DNA of 64,000 nt, taken from NCBI RefSeq assembly GCF_010668395.1, contig NZ_WUEY01000015.1, forward strand, positions 1 through 64,000, written 5' to 3'. The notes below the pieces were generated by a model that saw only the letters and a program-made list of their open reading frames with translations, was not told where the DNA came from and ran no database searches. The position numbers and the translations under genes are program-made. Source of the DNA: Martinezella lusitana (GTDB lineage Bacteria; Pseudomonadota; Alphaproteobacteria; Rhizobiales; Rhizobiaceae). Below are positions 18,119-26,428 of this stretch, piece by piece (within the stretch, counting starts at the first letter, position 1; each line of letters begins with the position of its first letter).

Positions 18119-18742
18119 AAGTCATGACCTCCACCAAAGGTGGAGGTTTGAAACGCTGCGCTTGAACCACTAGAAGTGGTTTTGTTAGTGCTTAGTAGCT
18201 ACGATTAAAGAGGTCGGCAAAGTCGGAAGCTTTGTCGGCCTTTTCTTGGTTCCGGATATATTGTCTGACGACCTGCTCATTATAGCCCGTCGTCGACACG
18301 AAATACCCACGTGCCCAAAAGTGATACCCTTTGTAGCGGCGCTTACGCGCGTACTTGTTGGCAATGTAAAGAGCCGTCTTGCCCTTCAAAAATCCAACTA
18401 TATGCGCGACCGAGTATTTCGGCGGGATCGATATCAACATGTGGACATGATCGGGCATCAAATGACCCTCTTCGATCTGGCAGCCCTTTTGCTGAGCCAG
18501 ACGACGTAAGAGTTCACCCAACTCTCGACGCACATCCCCGTAGAGTCTTTTCGTTCGGTATTTGCTGCCAAAAACAACGTGATATTTGCAGTCCCACGTC
18601 GCATGCGAGAGCGATTGCTCATCCATATAACCTCCTTGTTTGAAGTCTGGGCCACGCCAGCGGTTCAAGCAGGAGGTCTCTCAACTACCGTGTAAAACTC
18701 GTCCAGTCCTCCACCGTAGGTGGAGGTTTATTCTTGATATAA
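18119..18742 (-). mobile_element. IS200-type insertion sequence, copy 2 (complete, 624 bp shared)
   Basis: The 624 bases from 18119 to 18742 recur at 60953-61576 with no difference where I compared them, which defines the unit (ends uncertain by a few bases). Each end carries the same hairpin stem, CCTCCACC/GGTGGAGG, with loop AAA at the right end (18128-18146) and GTA at the left end (18708-18726). A second small stem AACCACT/AGTGGTT lies after tnpA. There is only tnpA, no tnpB, and no target duplication, as expected for the IS200 group, which moves as single-stranded DNA. The left end sits six bases from a terminator stem (18749). Confidence 0.93.
18192..18626 (-). CDS. tnpA: IS200/IS605-family transposase TnpA (Y1 HUH)
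   Basis: A 144-residue single-domain Y1 transposase. The HUH motif is H60-V-H62 in MPDHVHMLI; the catalytic tyrosine is Y123 in RQYIRNQ, with Q127 four residues on as in IS608/IS200 enzymes. The start at 18626 has AAGGAGG four bases upstream; a start at 18668 lacks this. It nicks and joins single-stranded ends as a dimer (family knowledge). The reading frame is intact, so the element is probably active. Confidence 0.95.
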   Translation of the reverse strand: MDEQSLSHATWDCKYHVVFGSKYRTKRLYGDVRRELGELLRRLAQQKGCQIEEGHLMPDHVHMLISIPPKYSVAHIVGFLKGKTALYIANKYARKRRYKGYHFWARGYFVSTTGYNEQVVRQYIRNQEKADKASDFADLFNRSY

Positions 18743-18748
18743 GTAAAA

Positions 18749-18771
18749 GGCGGCCCATCGGCCGCCTTTTT
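18749..18771 (-). terminator. Bidirectional intrinsic terminator at the left end of IS copy 2
   Basis: GGCGGCC (18749-18755) pairs with GGCCGCC (18760-18766) around CATC, with T-runs on both strands. It serves the protease gene on the minus strand and lies six bases from the IS boundary. Confidence 0.8.
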
Positions 18772-18813
18772 CAATTCGCCTTGCGGGACGATATCCGGCG
18801 CTGTCCAGGCGTC

Positions 18814-19983
18814 TCAATCCTTGGCCTCGATGCGCCATTCCCGACTGCCGAAAGTAACATCGAAGCGTGAAAGGAAGGAGCGGCCGAGCAGCCCATCGAT
18901 CTCATCACCCAAAGCCGCGTTATCATCCAGGATGACTGTGGTGATGTCGCTGGCCTCCACCTTTCCGACCTTGACCGTCGCCGCGGTCGTGTGGGTGGCA
19001 TGGGAAACGCCGTTGGCCGTCTGCAATGAAATTCCATTGCCGTCATCGACGGGCAATTTGGCTTTTTCGGCAAAGGCCTTGTTCACCGCCACGAAACTTG
19101 CGCCGGTATCGACGATGAACCTGCCTTCCGTGCCATTGAGCGATACTCTCGCGACGATAACGTTCTTGCCCTGCGTCGGAAAGCGATCGCTGCCAGTGGC
19201 ATAGTTCGAGGCGCATTTGCCCTCGTTCTCATATTCCTTGATGATGCCGCGTACGACGGCCGTGTCGTTGCGATCGGGATTGGTGGAGACCCAGAGCTGG
19301 AGCGGCCCGATCGCCTCGCAATAGGCGCCGAGTTCGCGATAGCTGTTCGAGATTCCCTCAAAGACGGTGCTATTCAACGTGGCGATATCATCGGTCAGAC
19401 CGATGACCGAATAATAGTCATCGATTGCATCGCGATACTTCTTCGCGCTTTGCCGGATCTGTGCCCGCTGGTAGTAGAGGCCCGGCATTCCCGGCGACAT
19501 CGCGATCACATCGTCGGAGATCCTCAGCGCCTCATCGAAATCGCTGAGATCGCCGAGGATACCGACGGCGGCGCTCAAGGCGACGTTGGATGGCGTGCAT
19601 TTGTTGGAGAAGGCGACGAAGACCTTGGCCGCTTCGCGACGATAGCCCTGGTTCTGCAATTCCGTGGCAAATTTATAGGCTGCATTCCAGTCGCAATGTT
19701 CGCGCCGCAGCATATCGAGATCCGCGGCCATGGCCGCTCTGCCTGCAACGACGTTCGGCAGCGGAGTGATGTCGAAATGCTGATACACGGCCAGTAGCGC
19801 CGGATCAGGGGGCGCCGATGTTGCTTGCTCCACATAACCGACGACGCGGTCGCCGTAGATGTAGAACCAGATGCCGGCGCACAATGCGGCGCAAATGACG
19901 AGTGTCCTGACGATTGGAGCAAACCACCCTCTGCGGTTTGGCAATCTACCGGCGTTGCGGTCTTCGGGATCTGCTGCGAGCAA
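18814..19983 (-). CDS. Retropepsin-like aspartic protease with TPR-like N-terminal region
   Basis: A 389-residue membrane-anchored protein: one transmembrane helix near residues 26-45, a helical-repeat (TPR-like) region from about 95 to 245, and a C-terminal retropepsin-like domain with the active-site motif FIVDTGASFVAVN (near residue 290) and the later GLLGRSFLSRF typical of clan AA single-domain proteases. Such domains dimerise to make the active site. The most likely topology puts the protease in the periplasm. The substrate is unknown. Upstream, a long stem-loop (20081-20126) lies between it and gph. Confidence 0.82.
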   Translation of the reverse strand: MLAADPEDRNAGRLPNRRGWFAPIVRTLVICAALCAGIWFYIYGDRVVGYVEQATSAPPDPALLAVYQHFDITPLPNVVAGRAAMAADLDMLRREHCDWNAAYKFATELQNQGYRREAAKVFVAFSNKCTPSNVALSAAVGILGDLSDFDEALRISDDVIAMSPGMPGLYYQRAQIRQSAKKYRDAIDDYYSVIGLTDDIATLNSTVFEGISNSYRELGAYCEAIGPLQLWVSTNPDRNDTAVVRGIIKEYENEGKCASNYATGSDRFPTQGKNVIVARVSLNGTEGRFIVDTGASFVAVNKAFAEKAKLPVDDGNGISLQTANGVSHATHTTAATVKVGKVEASDITTVILDDNAALGDEIDGLLGRSFLSRFDVTFGSREWRIEAKD

Positions 19984-20080
19984 GGGGGGCGCTCCACCAT
20001 CGAGTTACCTTCTGCCTCGGCAACGATCCTGCAGAGAGCTTTTCCTCATGCAGTGGCGGTGCTGGCAGCAAGACGTCGAT

Positions 20081-20126
20081 AGGTTGTGGCGGAAGCGCGT
20101 GAATCGCGCAAGGTCCGCTACAACCT
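20081..20126. other. Long stem-loop between gph and the protease gene, possible structured RNA
   Basis: AGGTTGTGGCGG (20081-20092) pairs along its full length with CCGCTACAACCT (20115-20126), counting one G-U, and an inner stem GCGCG/CGCGC closes a five-base loop TGAAT. There is no U-tract on either strand, so it is not a standard terminator. It lies between the gph stop and the protease start, both on the minus strand. Confidence 0.55.
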
Positions 20127-20157
20127 GGCCCATTGAATCAACAGAGATTTTAGTGGC

Positions 20158-20832
20158 TCAGGCGGCCAGCAGCCCTTCGACGAGTTCCGGCGTGAGTTCG
20201 TCGTAGTGGTATATGATCCTGTTCGGGCCGAGCGTTTCGATGCCGACGTCGGAATAGCCGAAAGGAACCGCGATCGAAGGCACGCCGGCGTTTCGGGCAA
20301 CGAGGATGTCGTTGACGCTGTCGCCGATCATGACCGTGCGCGCGATGTCGCCGCCGGCGCGCTCAATCGTGCCGATCAGGTGTTCGGCATTCGGCTTGCG
20401 CACGGTGAAGGTGTCGCCGCCTGTTATGGTCTCGAAGTAATGGGTCAGCTCAAGCCGGTCGAGCAGCGTGCGAGCGAGCGATTCCATCTTGTTGGTGCAG
20501 ACGGCCAGCTTGTAGCCTTGGCCCCTGAGCGTGGTAAGCGCTGCCAGAAGCCCCGGGTAAGGCTGCGTGACGCCCGGCATCGTCTCGGAATAATGAGTGA
20601 TGAAGCGTTGCAGGAGGGCGGGCAATTCCTCCGATGTCAGCGTATAGCCGTGCAGCTTGCACGCCCGCTCGATCATCACCTGCGCGCCGTTGCCGACGAG
20701 ATGCGTCACGTCGTCGTAGCTGACGGGCGGAAGCTTGAGGGCGGCGATCGTATAGTTGAGGCTGACGATGAGGTCCGCATGCGTGTCCAGCAGCGTGCCA
20801 TCGAGATCGAAGACGACAAGGGGAGATTTCAC
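20158..20832 (-). CDS. gph: Phosphoglycolate phosphatase (HAD family)
   Basis: A 224-residue HAD-superfamily phosphatase. Motif I is FDLDGTLLDT (residues 8-17) with both catalytic aspartates, motif II is the CTNKM threonine, and motif III/IV are RKPNAEHL and MIGDSVNDI. The cap is the small alpha-helical type of phosphoglycolate phosphatases, which clear 2-phosphoglycolate in the cytoplasm. Substrate assignment within this superfamily is less certain than the fold. It is divergent from rpiA with 195 bases between. Confidence 0.88.
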   Translation of the reverse strand: MKSPLVVFDLDGTLLDTHADLIVSLNYTIAALKLPPVSYDDVTHLVGNGAQVMIERACKLHGYTLTSEELPALLQRFITHYSETMPGVTQPYPGLLAALTTLRGQGYKLAVCTNKMESLARTLLDRLELTHYFETITGGDTFTVRKPNAEHLIGTIERAGGDIARTVMIGDSVNDILVARNAGVPSIAVPFGYSDVGIETLGPNRIIYHYDELTPELVEGLLAA

Positions 20833-21027
20833 GAGGAATCGGCCTTTGCATAGAAAAGAGAGCGTCTTTCGGAGTTAGAAGATCACGCGGGCAATTGCAA
20901 CCGAAGGAGCCCGGAAGCCTTGGGAAAGAGGCGCGGGGATTTCTATATCACGCCATTATTTTGGCTTTCGTTTGGTTGGAGAGCCGTGTAAACAGCAGAC
21001 CAACGTAACAATGGGAGCAGGTGGCGC

Positions 21028-21729
21028 ATGGACGCCCGCCAGATGAAAATCGAGGCTGCGAGGGCGGCTCTGGCTCATGTCGAGAGCGGCATGCGGCTCG
21101 GGATCGGCACCGGCAGCACTGCCGAGGAGTTCGCTCGGCTGCTCGCCGAGAAGGTGTCTGCGGGACTTTCGATCCAGGGCGTACCGACGTCCGAGAGGAC
21201 GGCAAAGCTTTGCAACGAGCTTGGCGTGCCGTTGAAGTCGCTCGACGAGCTTCCCGAACTCGATCTCACCATTGACGGCGCCGACGAAGTGGATGGCGCG
21301 CTGACCCTGATCAAGGGCGGCGGCGGCGCGCTGCTGCGCGAAAAGATCGTGGCCGCTTCCTCCGCGCGCATGATCGTCATCGCCGATCAGAGCAAGGTCG
21401 TGGAGACGCTCGGCGCCTTTCCGCTGCCGATCGAGGTCAATCCGTTCGGTCTTGCGTCCACCCGTATCCTCATCGACAGAGCCGCTTCGCGCCTTGGCCT
21501 TTCGGGTTCGCTCAACCTGCGCCAATCGGGTGGCGACACCTTTGTCACCGATGGCGGGCATTTTATTATTGATGCATCTTTCGGCCGCATTCCTGATGCA
21601 GAGGCGCTGTCGAGTGAGCTCAATTCGATTCCCGGCGTTGTCGAACACGGGCTCTTTATCCATATGGCGACATTGGCGATCATTGCCGGCCCTGCCGGTG
21701 CGCGCACGTTGCAGGCGAACAATACATAG
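21028..21729 (+). CDS. rpiA: Ribose-5-phosphate isomerase A
   Basis: A 233-residue enzyme interconverting ribose 5-phosphate and ribulose 5-phosphate in the pentose phosphate pathway. Signature segments GIGTGSTAEEF, LTIDGADEVDG (with the catalytic acid) and IKGGGGALLREKI are intact. GGAG sits upstream of the ATG. The DUF2059 gene starts 13 bases after the stop and is probably co-transcribed. gnd, another pentose phosphate gene, is at 45880. Confidence 0.96.
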   Translation: MDARQMKIEAARAALAHVESGMRLGIGTGSTAEEFARLLAEKVSAGLSIQGVPTSERTAKLCNELGVPLKSLDELPELDLTIDGADEVDGALTLIKGGGGALLREKIVAASSARMIVIADQSKVVETLGAFPLPIEVNPFGLASTRILIDRAASRLGLSGSLNLRQSGGDTFVTDGGHFIIDASFGRIPDAEALSSELNSIPGVVEHGLFIHMATLAIIAGPAGARTLQANNT

Positions 21730-21742
21730 GAGCACTCATCTC

Positions 21743-22297
21743 ATGATCAAATTTGCGGGTCTTGGCCGTCTTGCCGCTGCAACCATCCTTCTTTCCGGCA
21801 TTGCCTTTGGCTCTGTGAACGCTCAGGAAGTTTCCGAGGACCAGATCAAGGCTGCGCGCGCCGCGATTAATGCTCTGGGCATCACCAACCAGTTCGACAA
21901 CATCCTGCCGAACCTGGCCGAGCAGCTGAAGAGCACGATGATCCAGGCCAATCCGAATTTCGGCGATGCCATCAATTCGACGGTCGATGCGACCGCTCTG
22001 GCGCTCGCACCGCGCCGTGCCGATCTCGAGCGCGAAGCTGCCATCACCTACGCCAAGGCCTTCTCTGCGGATGAACTCAAGGCGATCGCCGATTTCTACA
22101 ATTCGCCGGCCGGCAAGAAGCTCCTCAAGGATGGGCCGCTTGCCACCCGCGAGCTCTACAAGGCTGCCGACATCTGGAGCCAGGGCATTTCGCGCGATCT
22201 CGCCAACCAGAGCAACGATGCTCTGCAGAAGGTCGTCAAGCAGCCGGTCCTTGCGCCGGACGCCGGCGCCGCCGCGCAGCCCGCGCCGAAGCAGTAA
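21743..22297 (+). CDS. Secreted DUF2059-domain protein
   Basis: A 184-residue exported protein. The signal peptide covers about 1-27 (cleavage after SVNA), followed by a helical region and the DUF2059 core AITYAKAFSADELKAIADFY-NSPAGKKLL. The tail is rich in alanine, proline and glutamine. The family is periplasmic and of unknown function. AGGAG precedes the ATG by about ten bases, and a terminator follows at 22377. Confidence 0.88.
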   Translation: MIKFAGLGRLAAATILLSGIAFGSVNAQEVSEDQIKAARAAINALGITNQFDNILPNLAEQLKSTMIQANPNFGDAINSTVDATALALAPRRADLEREAAITYAKAFSADELKAIADFYNSPAGKKLLKDGPLATRELYKAADIWSQGISRDLANQSNDALQKVVKQPVLAPDAGAAAQPAPKQ

Positions 22298-22376
22298 TCC
22301 ACGGCTCGCCGCCACGCCCGTTCCGGAAGCTGGGTTTCATGCTTTCGCTGTGAGTGGCAGGCAGTTGCAAATTCGA

Positions 22377-22407
22377 AGCCCGGATCGATTCCGGGCTTTT
22401 CTTTTTT
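22377..22407 (+). terminator. Intrinsic terminator of the rpiA-DUF2059 operon
   Basis: AGCCCGGA (22377-22384) pairs with TCCGGGCT (22390-22397) around TCGAT and is followed by TTTCTTTTTT. Confidence 0.85.
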
Positions 22408-22481
22408 GGCCGCGGCTCCCTATATGAAAGCCGACCCCCAATGGCGCGTCGCGCGCATGTTCATGTCTATAGGAGCCATCG

Positions 22482-23867
22482 ATGCCCTCGTTTGATTTCG
22501 ACCTTTTCGTAATTGGCGGCGGTTCCGGCGGCGTGCGCAGCGCGCGCGTGGCCGCGTCGCTCGGCAAGAAGGTCGGCATCGCGGAAGAATATCGCTATGG
22601 CGGCACCTGCGTCATCCGCGGCTGCGTGCCGAAGAAGCTGTTCGTCTACGCGTCGCAATACAGCGAGCATTTCGAGGATGCGGCCGGTTTCGGCTGGACG
22701 GTCGGCGAAAGCAGTTTCGACTGGAACAAGCTGATCGAGGCGAAGGACAAGGAAATAGCCCGGCTGGAGGGGCTCTACCGCAAGGGGCTCGACAACGCCA
22801 AGGCCGAGATCTTCGATACCCGCGCCGAACTGGTGGATGCTCACACGGTCAAGCTGCTGAAGACCGGCCAGACCGTCACGGCGGAAACGATCGTCATCGC
22901 GACCGGCGGGCGGCCGAACCTGCACACGGCGTTGCCGGGGCATGAGCTTTGCATCTCCTCCAACGAGGCCTTCCATCTGAAGGAGCTGCCGAAGTCGATC
23001 CTGATCGCCGGCGGCGGCTATATTGCCGTCGAATTCGCCAATATCTTCCACGGGCTCGGCGTCGAGACGACGCTGATCTATCGTGGCGCCGAAATCCTGT
23101 CGCGCTTCGACCAGGATTTGCGCAAGGGCCTGCACGAGGCCATGGAAGAGAAGGGTATCCGTATCCTTTGCCACGACATCCTCTCGAGCATCGAGAAGGT
23201 GGAGGGCAGGCTGCTCGTCCGGACCAAGAACGACAAGGTTCTGACGGTCGATACCGTCATGCTGGCGCTCGGCCGCACGCCGAATACCGAAAATCTGGGA
23301 CTTCAGGCTGCCGGCGTTGCGATCAACGATCAGGGTGCCGTCATCGTCGACGAATATTCGCGCACGTCCGTTCCGAACATCTACGCGCTTGGTGATGTCA
23401 CCGACCGGGTACAGCTGACGCCTGTCGCGATTCATGAAGCCATGTGTTTCATCGAAACCGTCTACAAGAACAATCCGACGCGGCCGGATCACGAGCTTAT
23501 TGCGACGGCGGTGTTCTCGCAGCCTGAGATCGGCACGGTCGGACTGACCGAGGAAGAGGCGGCGAAACGCTATCCGGAACTCGAAGTCTATCGCGCGCAG
23601 TTCCGGCCGATGAAGGCGACGCTTTCCGGCCGCAGCGAGAAGACGATCATGAAGCTGATCGTCAATGCTGCCGACCGCAAGGTAGTCGGTGCCCATATTC
23701 TCGGTCACGAGGCCGGCGAGATGGCGCAGCTGCTCGGCATCACGCTCAAGGCCGGCTGCACCAAGGACGATTTCGATCGCACCATGGCGGTGCATCCGAC
23801 CGCGGCGGAAGAATTGGTGACGATGTATTCGCCAAGCTATCGGATCCGCAACGGCGAGCGCGTGTAA
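22482..23867 (+). CDS. gor: Glutathione-disulfide reductase
   Basis: A 461-residue FAD/NADPH enzyme that regenerates reduced glutathione. The FAD-binding GGGSGG (about 11-16), the redox-active disulfide in GGTCVIRGCVPKK (42-54 region), the NAD(P) Rossmann segment GGGYIAVEFANIF with a following arginine that favours NADPH, and the C-terminal HPTAAEE base are all present. Length is normal. It stands alone after the terminator at 22377, with 153 bases before the DAHP synthase gene. Confidence 0.94.
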   Translation: MPSFDFDLFVIGGGSGGVRSARVAASLGKKVGIAEEYRYGGTCVIRGCVPKKLFVYASQYSEHFEDAAGFGWTVGESSFDWNKLIEAKDKEIARLEGLYRKGLDNAKAEIFDTRAELVDAHTVKLLKTGQTVTAETIVIATGGRPNLHTALPGHELCISSNEAFHLKELPKSILIAGGGYIAVEFANIFHGLGVETTLIYRGAEILSRFDQDLRKGLHEAMEEKGIRILCHDILSSIEKVEGRLLVRTKNDKVLTVDTVMLALGRTPNTENLGLQAAGVAINDQGAVIVDEYSRTSVPNIYALGDVTDRVQLTPVAIHEAMCFIETVYKNNPTRPDHELIATAVFSQPEIGTVGLTEEEAAKRYPELEVYRAQFRPMKATLSGRSEKTIMKLIVNAADRKVVGAHILGHEAGEMAQLLGITLKAGCTKDDFDRTMAVHPTAAEELVTMYSPSYRIRNGERV

Positions 23868-24020
23868 CGTGCCCGATAGGGGCAGGGATCGTCTCCGCCA
23901 CAAAAGATTCGCACAGTAGTTCGTCTGCCTTTGCAAGCAGGCGGCAAAGGTTTATAAGCGCGCGTTATTTACGACGACGGGCCGCCCGGCCGAGATCGGG
24001 CGCACAAGCAGGTGAGTGAG

Positions 24021-25394
24021 ATGGCAGAGAATTGGACCCCGAGCAGTTGGCGGCAGAAACCGATCCAGCAGGTGCCGGATTTTCCGGACAAGGCAGCGCT
24101 TGCAGAGACCGAAGCGCAGCTCGCAAGCTATCCGCCGCTGGTTTTTGCCGGTGAAGCTCGCCGCCTGAAGGCGCATCTTGCCAATGTTGCCGAGGGCAAC
24201 GGCTTTCTGTTGCAGGGCGGCGATTGCGCCGAAAGCTTCGCCGAGCATGGTGCCGACACGATCCGCGACTTCTTCCGCGCCTTCCTGCAGATGGCCGTCG
24301 TCCTGACGTTCGGCGCGCAGCTGCCGGTCGTCAAGGTCGGCCGTATTGCCGGCCAGTTCGCCAAGCCGCGGTCTTCGAACATCGAAACGCAGAATGGCGT
24401 CTCGCTGCCGAGCTATCGCGGCGACATCATCAACGGTATCGACTTCAACGAAGAGTCACGCATCCCCAATCCGGAACGGCAGATGATGGCGTACCGCCAG
24501 TCTGCCGCGACGCTGAACCTGCTGCGCGCCTTCGCCATGGGTGGCTATGCCAACCTTGAAAACGTGCAGAAGTGGATGCTCGGCTTCGTCAAGGACAGCC
24601 CGCAGGGCGAGCGCTACCGCAAGCTCGCCGACCGCATCGGCGAGACCATGGACTTCATGCGCGCGATCGGCATCACCGCCGAGAGCAATGCGAGCCTGCG
24701 CGAGACCGATTTCTTTACCAGCCACGAGGCGCTGCTTCTGGGCTATGAAGAAGCCTTCACCCGCGTCGACTCCACGACCGGCGACTGGTACGCGACCTCC
24801 GGCCACATGCTCTGGATCGGCGACCGCACGCGCCAGGCCGATCACGCCCATGTCGAGTATTTCCGCGGCATCAAGAACCCGATCGGCTTGAAGTGCGGTC
24901 CTTCGCTTCAGGCGGACGATCTGCTCAACCTGATCGACATCCTCAATCCTGCGAACGAAGCCGGCCGTCTGACGCTGATCTGCCGTTTCGGTCACGACAA
25001 GGTTGCCGACAATCTGCCGCGCCTCATTCGCGCGGTTGAACGTGAGGGCCGCAAGGTCGTATGGTCATGCGATCCGATGCACGGCAATACGATCACGCTC
25101 AACAACTACAAGACGCGCCCGTTCGAGCGCATCCTGTCGGAAGTGGAAAGCTTCTTCCAGATCCATCGCGCCGAAGGCACGCATCCGGGCGGCATCCATA
25201 TCGAGATGACCGGCAAGGACGTGACCGAATGCACGGGCGGCGCCCGTGCCGTCGGCGCCGAGGACCTGCAGGACCGCTACCACACGCATTGCGACCCGCG
25301 CCTCAATGCCGACCAGGCACTCGAGCTGGCCTTCCTGCTTGCCGAGCGGATGAAGGGCGGCCGCGACGAGAAGCGGATGCGCGCTCACGGCTGA
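24021..25394 (+). CDS. 3-deoxy-7-phosphoheptulonate synthase, class II
   Basis: A 457-residue plant-type (class II) DAHP synthase, first step of the shikimate pathway, condensing phosphoenolpyruvate with erythrose 4-phosphate. Seen are LLQGGDCAESF with the metal-binding cysteine, PVVKVGRIAGQFAKPRS, a GLKCGPS segment, WSCDPMHGNT and HIEMTGKDVTECTGG. I chose the ATG at 24021 because AGGTGAG lies four bases upstream; a GTG at 24012 would put that site inside the gene. A terminator follows at 25420. Confidence 0.95.
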   Translation: MAENWTPSSWRQKPIQQVPDFPDKAALAETEAQLASYPPLVFAGEARRLKAHLANVAEGNGFLLQGGDCAESFAEHGADTIRDFFRAFLQMAVVLTFGAQLPVVKVGRIAGQFAKPRSSNIETQNGVSLPSYRGDIINGIDFNEESRIPNPERQMMAYRQSAATLNLLRAFAMGGYANLENVQKWMLGFVKDSPQGERYRKLADRIGETMDFMRAIGITAESNASLRETDFFTSHEALLLGYEEAFTRVDSTTGDWYATSGHMLWIGDRTRQADHAHVEYFRGIKNPIGLKCGPSLQADDLLNLIDILNPANEAGRLTLICRFGHDKVADNLPRLIRAVEREGRKVVWSCDPMHGNTITLNNYKTRPFERILSEVESFFQIHRAEGTHPGGIHIEMTGKDVTECTGGARAVGAEDLQDRYHTHCDPRLNADQALELAFLLAERMKGGRDEKRMRAHG

Positions 25395-25419
25395 GCGAAT
25401 GCAGATATGAGAATGGTGA

Positions 25420-25454
25420 AACGGGTCGGCTCCACGCCGGCCCGTTTCGCTTTT
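25420..25454 (+). terminator. Intrinsic terminator after the DAHP synthase gene
   Basis: AACGGGTCGGC (25420-25430) pairs with GCCGGCCCGTT (25436-25446), including one G-U, followed by TCGCTTTT. Confidence 0.8.
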
Positions 25455-25551
25455 GTACGGGTCGTATCAATGCGGCTGAAAGGTCCTTCATTTCTTTGAG
25501 ATTGACCGCGGCAAGGTTCTCGGGAAGGCTCCCCGAAAATCGGGAGCGACT

Positions 25552-25977
25552 ATGACAAGCGAACATACCGGAGGCTGCCTTTGCGGCAGCGTACGTTTAA
25601 GAACCAGCGGCAGACTGCGAGAGGTCGTCGCCTGCCATTGTTCGCAGTGCCGCAAGCAGACCGGGCTCTACTATGCCGCGACCAACGTGGCGGTCGATAC
25701 GCTTTTCATCGAAGGGGAGGAGTCGATCACCTGGTATCGCGCCAGCACCTTCGCCCGCCGCGGCTTCTGCAAGACCTGCGGCTCCGCGCTGTTCTGGGCG
25801 GCGGATGGCGCCGACGAAATATCGATCATGGCGGGGCTGTTCGACCAGCCAAGCGATTTGCGGCTCGCCTATCACATTTATTGTGCCGACAAGGGCGACT
25901 ATTACGAAATCACGGATGGCCTGCCGCAATACCGGCAAGGTCGGCCCGGATTGTTGACGGCGGGGCCTTCGGAATAG
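25552..25977 (+). CDS. GFA (CENP-V) family zinc protein
   Basis: A 141-residue protein of the glutathione-dependent formaldehyde-activating/CENP-V fold. Zinc-binding cysteines are visible in GGCLCGSVRL, ACHCSQCRKQTG and FCKTCGSALFW, the full set for two zinc sites. Most family members are annotated as GFA enzymes but few have been tested, so the substrate is open. It stands alone, convergent with the small membrane protein gene at 26027. Confidence 0.9.
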   Translation: MTSEHTGGCLCGSVRLRTSGRLREVVACHCSQCRKQTGLYYAATNVAVDTLFIEGEESITWYRASTFARRGFCKTCGSALFWAADGADEISIMAGLFDQPSDLRLAYHIYCADKGDYYEITDGLPQYRQGRPGLLTAGPSE

Positions 25978-26026
25978 CGTTTGCCGGGGCAGGGCGTCTC
26001 TGCGTGGCGGATCGCCAGCCGTCTCG

Positions 26027-26428
26027 CTATTTGCGGATGATCGCCTCGATCGCCGATCCGATGATTTGGGGCACAAAGGCCAGCATCGCGATCAGCGACC
26101 ATTTCCACAGGGCCTTGTATTGTTCCTGCTCGGCCATCTGCGGGGCGGAGACCAGTTCGTTCCTGAAATAGATGCAAAGCGCGAAAGCTATGACGGATAG
26201 CGCCGCAAACAGCGCCAGCGACACGAAAGCGGCTTTGCGGCCGAGCGTGGAGAGGCAGGCGACGGTAATGACCGTCAGCACGCAAGCAAGGCCCGCGCCG
26301 GTCGAGAACGCGGCATCCGCCCATTGTGGGTGAACGAGCTCGGTACCGCGAAAGATCCCTTGCCATGCTGCGATCCAGCTCAACAGAGCCGTGGGCGTGA
26401 ACCGGAGTAGCGTGGCGAAGATCTTCAT
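26027..26428 (-). CDS. Small polytopic membrane protein, unknown function
   Basis: A 133-residue protein with about four hydrophobic helices (near residues 7-27, 44-62, 68-90 and 110-128). I recognise no family. Its ATG overlaps the stop codon of the secreted-protein gene (26425) by four bases, so the two are translationally coupled and probably work together. The short loop between helices three and four is acidic. Confidence 0.7.
   Translation of the reverse strand: MKIFATLLRFTPTALLSWIAAWQGIFRGTELVHPQWADAAFSTGAGLACVLTVITVACLSTLGRKAAFVSLALFAALSVIAFALCIYFRNELVSAPQMAEQEQYKALWKWSLIAMLAFVPQIIGSAIEAIIRK

Noticed and set aside
18119..18742. A tnpB or guide-RNA (omega RNA) component in the IS elements
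   Set aside because: The element is only about 624 bases and is filled by tnpA and end hairpins; there is no room for tnpB.
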